Assembly (NCBI GenBank): GCA_964489215.1 | Contig: CAZAYB010000111.1 | Location: 1-10,582, forward strand | Direction of reading: 5' to 3' | Length of the DNA stretch: 10,582 bases | DNA from: CAZAYB01 sp964489215 | Lineage (GTDB): Bacteria > Planctomycetota > Phycisphaerae > Sedimentisphaerales > Anaerohalosphaeraceae | Shown: positions 6,676 through 10,582 of the stretch, piece after piece | Numbering within the stretch: position 1 is the first letter of the stretch | Layout of the letters: each line of letters begins with the position of its first letter | Notes under the pieces: generated by a model | What the model saw: only the letters and a program-made list of their open reading frames with translations | What the model was told of the DNA's origin: nothing | Database searches by the model: none | Position numbers and translations under genes: made by a program

Positions 6676-7152
6676 ATGTCACAAAAAACAGTAGATTACA
6701 AATCGGACCTTGTTTCAGTGTTTGAGGATATGACGAAAGATCAGATTAAAGAGTATCTGGAAGATAATGGGTACAACGTGGACCAGAGCCTTAATAAGGA
6801 TAAGCTGGTTGAGGCAGCAGTTAAATTTGAATCTGAAAACAGAGACAGTGCGGCAAGCTCAAACACGGAATACGCAGAGAAACAGTCAAAGGACACCGAA
6901 GACGAGATTCTGAAAGTTAAGTTTATGAACGTTGAAAATCCCGGGGGCGATCTTGAGTTTACGCTTCAGGCGGGTAAATACAAATACCATCTTTATGACG
7001 GTCAGGTATACGATTTACCTAAAAAAGTTGTAAACCATCTTAACAGCCTCCAGGTCCCCTTTACCCAGCCGGTTATTGACGCTAATACCGGTGAGCAGAG
7101 GGGTGTCAGAAAATCATGGCGGAACAGGTTTACCTGTATTCCGGTTAATTAA
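6676..7152 (+). CDS. Small structural-region protein with HeH/SAP-like N-terminal motif
   Basis: The 158-residue product has two visible parts. Residues 12-48 (LVSVFEDMTKDQIKEYLEDNG, then KDKLVEAAVKF) follow the helix-extension-helix pattern of HeH/SAP-like motifs, 'M.K..I..YL...G......NK..LV.A'. These are short DNA- or protein-binding elements common in phage neck-region genes. An acidic, Ser-rich linker (50-75) leads to a compact part (79-130) with KVKFMNVENPGG, KYKYHLYDGQVYDLPKKVV and HLNSLQVPF. Similar 'LP..VV.HLN' proteins recur between capsid and adaptor genes in related phages, as I recall, but their function is unknown to me. AAAGGA lies six bases before the ATG. The gene sits directly downstream of the terminator, so it is transcribed by read-through or from a promoter I could not identify. 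A virion role is likely but unproven. Confidence 0.72.
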   Translation: MSQKTVDYKSDLVSVFEDMTKDQIKEYLEDNGYNVDQSLNKDKLVEAAVKFESENRDSAASSNTEYAEKQSKDTEDEILKVKFMNVENPGGDLEFTLQAGKYKYHLYDGQVYDLPKKVVNHLNSLQVPFTQPVIDANTGEQRGVRKSWRNRFTCIPVN

Positions 7153-7174
7153 AACTATTTAGGATACAAATGAA

Positions 7175-7912
7175 ATGAGAAAGATAATTTTTTTAATATT
7201 ACTGCTGATGATAATTCCGGCAGTATGGGCGGTACATAAGCTAAGCTGGGAAACTACCAGTAACCCTGACCTGCTTTTACAGTACCTGGAAAGCCCGCAG
7301 TTTGACGGCGATGTCAAATTTGAGAGTGATTATGATGTCCAGTGGGACAAGAGCGAGTATACCCTTGAGTTTCTTGACAATGCTGTGCTTGCTATAGGCA
7401 CAGGGGACGATTTTACTATTGAGCATGACGGCACTGATACAGTGGCAAGTGGCGATGTAACTGTTAATGGTGCTCTAACGGTTGCAAATGCCTTTGAACA
7501 GGATTTTGTAATATTTAGTGCTATTTTACCTTCGATATCTTTAACACCCAGCAACTCAGGCCAGGTGCATATAGTCCCAGACTTAGTTCAGGATACAACT
7601 TTTACTTTACCAACAGAAGCAAGCTTACGAAATTACAAACTGGTTTATATCGACGGTGCTGCTGACGCTCAAGACTGGATTATAGACTCTGGAAACGATA
7701 CTAATTTTTTTATCGGTGGCGTTTCTGCGATGGACCCTGATGACGGCGATGTAACTTCGGTTTATTCAAACGGTTCCACTAACTCTAAAATGACCATATA
7801 CACCCCAGGCGCCGGTACAGTTATTGAGATGTGGTGCGACGGTACTAACTGGTACGTATCAGGGATGGTAGTTAGTGCAACAGATACAGCAGTAGCCTTT
7901 GGTGACCAATAA
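7175..7912 (+). CDS. Beta-rich fibre-like protein with a signal peptide
   Basis: The 245-residue product begins with a clear export signal: MRK, then about 14 strongly hydrophobic residues, then a Sec-type cleavage site VWA|V after residue 19. The rest is acidic and beta-rich. Residues 65-90 (EFLDNAVLAIGTGDDFTIEHDG) resemble the 'L.FG..DD..I.HDG' repeat of cyanophage and pelagiphage tail-fibre proteins. The C-terminal half (140-235) has FTLPTEAS, YKLVYIDG and MWCDGTNWYVSG, a pattern shared by many beta-structured virion proteins. No enzymatic residues stand out. AGGA lies ten bases before the ATG. An ATG five bases upstream is closed after two codons. A signal peptide is unusual for a phage particle protein. 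The product may act at or beyond the host membrane, be a processed virion protein, or be a secreted adhesin-like product. Confidence 0.72.
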   Translation: MRKIIFLILLLMIIPAVWAVHKLSWETTSNPDLLLQYLESPQFDGDVKFESDYDVQWDKSEYTLEFLDNAVLAIGTGDDFTIEHDGTDTVASGDVTVNGALTVANAFEQDFVIFSAILPSISLTPSNSGQVHIVPDLVQDTTFTLPTEASLRNYKLVYIDGAADAQDWIIDSGNDTNFFIGGVSAMDPDDGDVTSVYSNGSTNSKMTIYTPGAGTVIEMWCDGTNWYVSGMVVSATDTAVAFGDQ

Positions 7913-7924
7913 TATTTGGTAACC
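7901..7924 (+). repeat. Hairpin spanning the stop codon, with tandem GGTNACC units
   Basis: GGTGACCAA (7901-7909) pairs with TTGGTAACC (7916-7924), with one mismatch, around the loop TAATAT that holds the TAA stop of the signal-peptide gene. The same stretch is an imperfect direct repeat: TTTGGTGACCAATAATA (7898-7914) followed by TTTGGTAACCACAATAATA (7915-7933). No T run follows, so it is not a standard terminator. It could slow 3' decay or modulate coupling to the adaptor gene, whose AAGGA lies 20 bases downstream. Confidence 0.45.
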
Positions 7925-7955
7925 ACAATAATAAGAGATAATAAAGGATAGTTAG

Positions 7956-9155
7956 ATGCCAATTACAGGCAAATTGTCAGAGATACGCGATAAGGTCAGG
8001 AATCTAACTGCGATGCCCAGTACATCGCAGGTTACAGACTCTGACCTTAATGATGTGATCAATGATTATTATCAGAACCAGTTCCCGCTTGAAGTGGACG
8101 TTCCAGAGCTTCGTGGGTTCTTCAGTCAAAGCACGTCGGTGGCCGACGACGGAGCGTATTCCGTCTCGGCTGACGTGCTCAAGCTTCAGGCCCCGGTTAT
8201 GGTAAATGGTGAGAAGGTTTCGCTGACATTTAACGAGAGTTCGTTTTTTGATAAGTACCCTAAAACTGACGGCGGTACGGCGTATAATATAACGGACCCG
8301 TCACTGACTATCGGCAGCAGTGATACAGCGGCGGTTAAGAACTCTGCATTTACCTACCGGATAGACCAGCACAGTTATTCAAAGGCATCTGCGGAAACTT
8401 CGCTTTCGGGTTCGGTAGTGCCTCAGAATAAGTATAGTGCATTTAAGCTTGAAGTTAACAGTGACGGGACAGTTACAGTAACACAGGCGAGTGATACAGG
8501 AAGTAAGGTTATAGGCTCTGATTTAAATGAGTACCGCTGTATCGTTTCTCATACATCATCGGCAGCGACAAAGCCGGTTACAGGTGCAAGCTATGCGGCT
8601 TACTGGACGGCAACAGGAAATACCGGCAGTTCTGAGACATGGGAATCAGGTCAATCTTATGTAGCAGAGCAGACAGGGTTTACAACCCCCGCTCTTGCAG
8701 TTGACGCATTAGATAACGAGTCCAGCGATAAGGCGTGTATGGGCTTTGTAACGGTTGTTAATACTTCAGGGACGTTTACACCGGGAACTACGGCGTTAAA
8801 TGCGTCAGGGGTAACGGCTACTTATACAGACGGTAAGTTTTCAGACAGAGACCAGCCTGTTGATTTACTGTATTACGAGAACACACTTTATACAAGACCT
8901 AAGCCTGATGATATCTATTATATCGAAATCGGGCAGATTTCAAAACCAACGGCACTGTCAAGTGATACAGACACTGTTACAGATGCGAGGTGGTATAACT
9001 GTATCAGTTACGGTGCGGCGATAAACTACCTGGAAGAAAAAGGGCTGCATAACAAGGCCGCTTCTTTAGTTAATATGTACAATTATTATAAAGTTTTAGT
9101 TAACAGAAAAAAGGTCGGGATGGTATCCGGCTCACAGACCAAACGGAGATTTTAA
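7956..9155 (+). CDS. Head-to-tail adaptor (neck) protein enlarged by inserted modules
   Basis: Adaptor proteins of the P22 gp4 / T7 gp11 kind bind below the portal and join the head to the tail. The N-terminal part (1-102) has the usual layout: helix KLSEIRDKVRNLT, then VTDSDLNDVINDYYQNQFP, then short beta segments to FFDKYP. The C-terminal part (298-399) continues it with DLLYYENTLYTRPKPDDIYYIEI, the helices WYNCISYGAAINYLEEKG and AASLVNMYNYYKVLV, and a basic tail (TKRRF). Without the middle the protein would be about 205 residues, a normal adaptor size. Residues about 112-293 form an extra beta-rich region (FTYRIDQHSYSKAS, KYSAFKLEVNSDGTVTVTQ, CMGFVTVV, FTPGTTAL). It seems itself split at 181-240 by a second module (EYRCIVSHTSS, KPVTG, YAAYW). 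AAGGA seven bases before the ATG supports the start. Adaptor identity is a pattern-based judgement; gp10-like or similar neck roles remain possible. Confidence 0.75.
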   Translation: MPITGKLSEIRDKVRNLTAMPSTSQVTDSDLNDVINDYYQNQFPLEVDVPELRGFFSQSTSVADDGAYSVSADVLKLQAPVMVNGEKVSLTFNESSFFDKYPKTDGGTAYNITDPSLTIGSSDTAAVKNSAFTYRIDQHSYSKASAETSLSGSVVPQNKYSAFKLEVNSDGTVTVTQASDTGSKVIGSDLNEYRCIVSHTSSAATKPVTGASYAAYWTATGNTGSSETWESGQSYVAEQTGFTTPALAVDALDNESSDKACMGFVTVVNTSGTFTPGTTALNASGVTATYTDGKFSDRDQPVDLLYYENTLYTRPKPDDIYYIEIGQISKPTALSSDTDTVTDARWYNCISYGAAINYLEEKGLHNKAASLVNMYNYYKVLVNRKKVGMVSGSQTKRRF

Positions 9156-9758
9156 ATGAACAAAAAAAGATTTATTAAAACGGCGGTTATTGTGTTCTGG
9201 CTATTGGTTGTAACTACGGTAATAGCAGTTACAGGGGTAAGGCCGGTTAACAGGCGGGGTATGGAAGTTGACCCCGGCCAGGTTCATACCGGTCAGTACG
9301 GATGGCATGAGGTAGGAGGGTTTACCGATACTGATACTACACCTACAGTCAGCCAGAGAGACCAGACAACGCTTGAGGCTTTAACTAATACAGAAACTTA
9401 TATGATACCTTCATACTGGAACGTGGTAATTATCCGGTGTGAGAGTACCACCGACGGTGACAGTACGGTATTCGATGTGTTTATCCGCAGGGATAACACA
9501 GACGATGTTACCGATATTTATACCCGGATAGGTACATTAACATTTACTACCGGGACAAGTGAAGGATATACGACCAACTATGAAATGGCGGATACTGTAA
9601 CTATAAGTAATGAATATTGGGGTAACGATATTTTAGCTGTCAGTCCGGGCGGTGAATATGTGGCAGAGGTCTACACGGATATCGAGGGCGTAAGAGAGAT
9701 TGCTTTTGTGCCTACCACGGTTACCAATAATGCTAAATTATATATAACGGGGTATTAA
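9156..9758 (+). CDS. Membrane-anchored or secreted protein of unknown function
   Basis: The 200-residue product starts MNKKRFIK, followed by about 18 hydrophobic residues (TAVIVFWLLVVTTVIAV). This is either a Sec signal peptide, with a possible cleavage near residue 24, or a single membrane anchor with the basic end inside. The remainder is rich in Thr, Asp and Tyr with many short beta-strand patterns, for example YWNVVIIRC, VFDVFIRR, TLTFTTG, YVAEVYTD and AKLYITGY. It looks like a compact beta-sandwich. I recognise no family. GGAG stands seven bases before the ATG, which abuts the adaptor stop (TAAATG), so it belongs to the same transcript and is probably translationally coupled. It is the second exported product in this neck/fibre region. 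It might be a virion protein inserted in the host envelope or a surface-directed accessory protein; neither can be shown here. Confidence 0.68.
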   Translation: MNKKRFIKTAVIVFWLLVVTTVIAVTGVRPVNRRGMEVDPGQVHTGQYGWHEVGGFTDTDTTPTVSQRDQTTLEALTNTETYMIPSYWNVVIIRCESTTDGDSTVFDVFIRRDNTDDVTDIYTRIGTLTFTTGTSEGYTTNYEMADTVTISNEYWGNDILAVSPGGEYVAEVYTDIEGVREIAFVPTTVTNNAKLYITGY

Positions 9759-9759
9759 A

Positions 9760-10566
9760 ATGGCTTGGAACGCAAGCAAACCAGACGGCGGAGATTACCT
9801 GGCGGATTCAGATGCAGATTTAAGGGCTAATTTTGCAGCTCTTCAAAGCGCTATCGGTCAGGATCACGACTTCGATGCATCGACACAGACGGGCAAGCAT
9901 GAGAAAATGACGCTGGTAGAGACCGCTGATTTAGGCACAGGGGCTGAAGGTGTACCGATTTTAGGTGCACAGACGGCCAGCGGTAAGGCTGAGCTTGTAT
10001 TTACTGATGAAGATGATAATGATATTCAGTTGACGTCGGGGGGGAGTATAAACGGGGCCGCTTTGAAAGCCGACTCCGTTGACAGTGACGCATACGCGGC
10101 AGGGTCTATTGATAACGAACACTTAGCTGATGACGCGGTAGATTCCGACGAGATAGCTGATGGTGCAGTAGATGCCGCTCATCTGTCTGCCGACTGTGTT
10201 GACGGTACAAAAATAGCTGATGATGCGGTGGATTCAGAGCATATAGCCAGCGGTGCAGTCGATGCCGACCATTTATCGAGCGGGGCACAGACGGCAGGGT
10301 TTACGCCGACAAGCTATTCCGGCGGTGAAAGTGTAACTTTGCCTAATGGTATGATAATGAAGTTTGGTAAGTCATCGACTGGACAGCCTGCTATAGTAAC
10401 ATTTGGAACAGCATTTCCCAATGCAATAATATCTGTAAATGCAACATGTAACGCAAGTGGAGCTGCAGGAAATTGGCAAACAAAAGTCTATGATGTTTCA
10501 ACGTCAGGTTTCAGAGCGAAAACTAATGCTTCTTATCAATTTTACTGGTTAGCAATAGGATACTAA
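9760..10566 (+). CDS. Tail fibre protein with decapeptide repeats and gp53-like receptor-binding tip
   Basis: Fibres attach the particle to the host surface. The 268 residues divide clearly. The N-terminus (MAWNASKPDGGDYLADS, LRANFAAL, IGQDHDF, GKHEKMTL) has the layout of phage fibre attachment ends that start with W, a Pro-containing spacer and 'R.NF.AL'. Residues 77-98 (KAELVFTDEDDNDIQLTSGG) match the common 'ELFYKDEDGN.IQLT..G' segment. Seven decapeptide repeats of the form AxGAVDxxHL occupy 103-172 and probably form a trimeric shaft. The C-terminus (NGMIMKFG, VTFGTAFPNAIISV and FYWLAIGY at the very end) fits the gp53-like tail fibre C-terminal domain, whose last residues typically read 'YWIAIGY'. 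The fibre is short and apparently complete. The tip differs in base and codon use from the rest. The start follows the previous stop by one base; its ribosome site is weak (GGGG, seven bases away). Confidence 0.9.
   Translation: MAWNASKPDGGDYLADSDADLRANFAALQSAIGQDHDFDASTQTGKHEKMTLVETADLGTGAEGVPILGAQTASGKAELVFTDEDDNDIQLTSGGSINGAALKADSVDSDAYAAGSIDNEHLADDAVDSDEIADGAVDAAHLSADCVDGTKIADDAVDSEHIASGAVDADHLSSGAQTAGFTPTSYSGGESVTLPNGMIMKFGKSSTGQPAIVTFGTAFPNAIISVNATCNASGAAGNWQTKVYDVSTSGFRAKTNASYQFYWLAIGY
10066..10275 (+). repeat. Seven 30-bp units encoding fibre decapeptides
   Basis: Seven consecutive ten-residue units lie in register (fibre residues 103-172), for example AAGSIDNEHL, ADDAVDSDEI, ADGAVDAAHL, ADDAVDSEHI and ASGAVDADHL. 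The shared pattern is small residues, then V/I-D, two polar residues and L/I. At the DNA level the units have diverged, with only short stretches such as ATAGCTGATG recurring, so this is an old amplification kept for its protein structure. Confidence 0.88.
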
Positions 10567-10582
10567 GCACTAATGCCCACAC

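Noticed and set aside
7170..7178. ATG-AAA-TGA mini-ORF just before the signal-peptide gene
   Set aside because: A two-codon frame overlapping the true start is most likely chance; no leader-peptide features are present.
10066..10275. CRISPR-like array
   Set aside because: The periodicity is 30 bases without spacers, lies in frame inside a fibre gene, and the units are diverged at DNA level.
10573..10582. Start of a further gene (ATG CCC ACA)
   Set aside because: Only ten bases are visible and the nearest AGGA is 12 bases upstream; a gene may begin here but it cannot be supported.

Overview
The window is part of the late (structural) region of a tailed double-stranded DNA bacteriophage or prophage. 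Every gene I can support lies on the + strand. They are packed head to tail, with stop/start overlaps or gaps of at most about 60 bases, except around an assembly gap. Clear Shine-Dalgarno sequences (AAAGGA, AGGAGAT, GGAG) point to a bacterial host. The host group cannot be read from the sequence. A run of exactly 100 N (3992-4091) suggests a scaffolded, probably metagenomic, assembly.

Layout: the window opens with the tail end of a probable small terminase gene (1-104). It continues with the large terminase (105-1412), a P22-type portal protein (1414-3345), two small proteins of unknown role (3342-3710, 3703-3915) and a truncated small ORF that runs into the N gap (3848-3991). After the gap come a scaffold-like protein (4205-4915), an N4-gp56-family major capsid protein (4943-5902) and a probable head decoration protein (5963-6619). 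A strong terminator with a cUUCGg tetraloop follows (6634-6661). The neck and fibre part comes next: a small protein with a HeH/SAP-like start (6676-7152), a fibre-like protein with a signal peptide (7175-7912), a head-tail adaptor enlarged by inserted beta modules (7956-9155), a second protein with an N-terminal membrane segment (9156-9758), and a tail fibre with decapeptide repeats and a gp53-like tip (9760-10566).

How they work together: the terminase pumps DNA through the portal into a procapsid built from scaffold and capsid protein. The decoration protein would then bind the shell, the adaptor would close the portal to form the neck, and the fibre would bind the host. A P22-type portal, an N4-gp56 capsid and an adaptor with no tail-tube or tape-measure gene in view suggest a short-tailed (podovirus-like) phage. 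That is an inference, because the genes downstream are not visible.

No entirely new system is evident. The parts most worth a second look are: (i) phage-type modules inserted in the decoration protein and, apparently nested one inside another, in the adaptor; (ii) two secreted or membrane-anchored proteins encoded on either side of the adaptor; (iii) a fibre tip whose base and codon use differ from the rest of its gene; (iv) overlapping small ORFs with A7 tracts beside the assembly gap.
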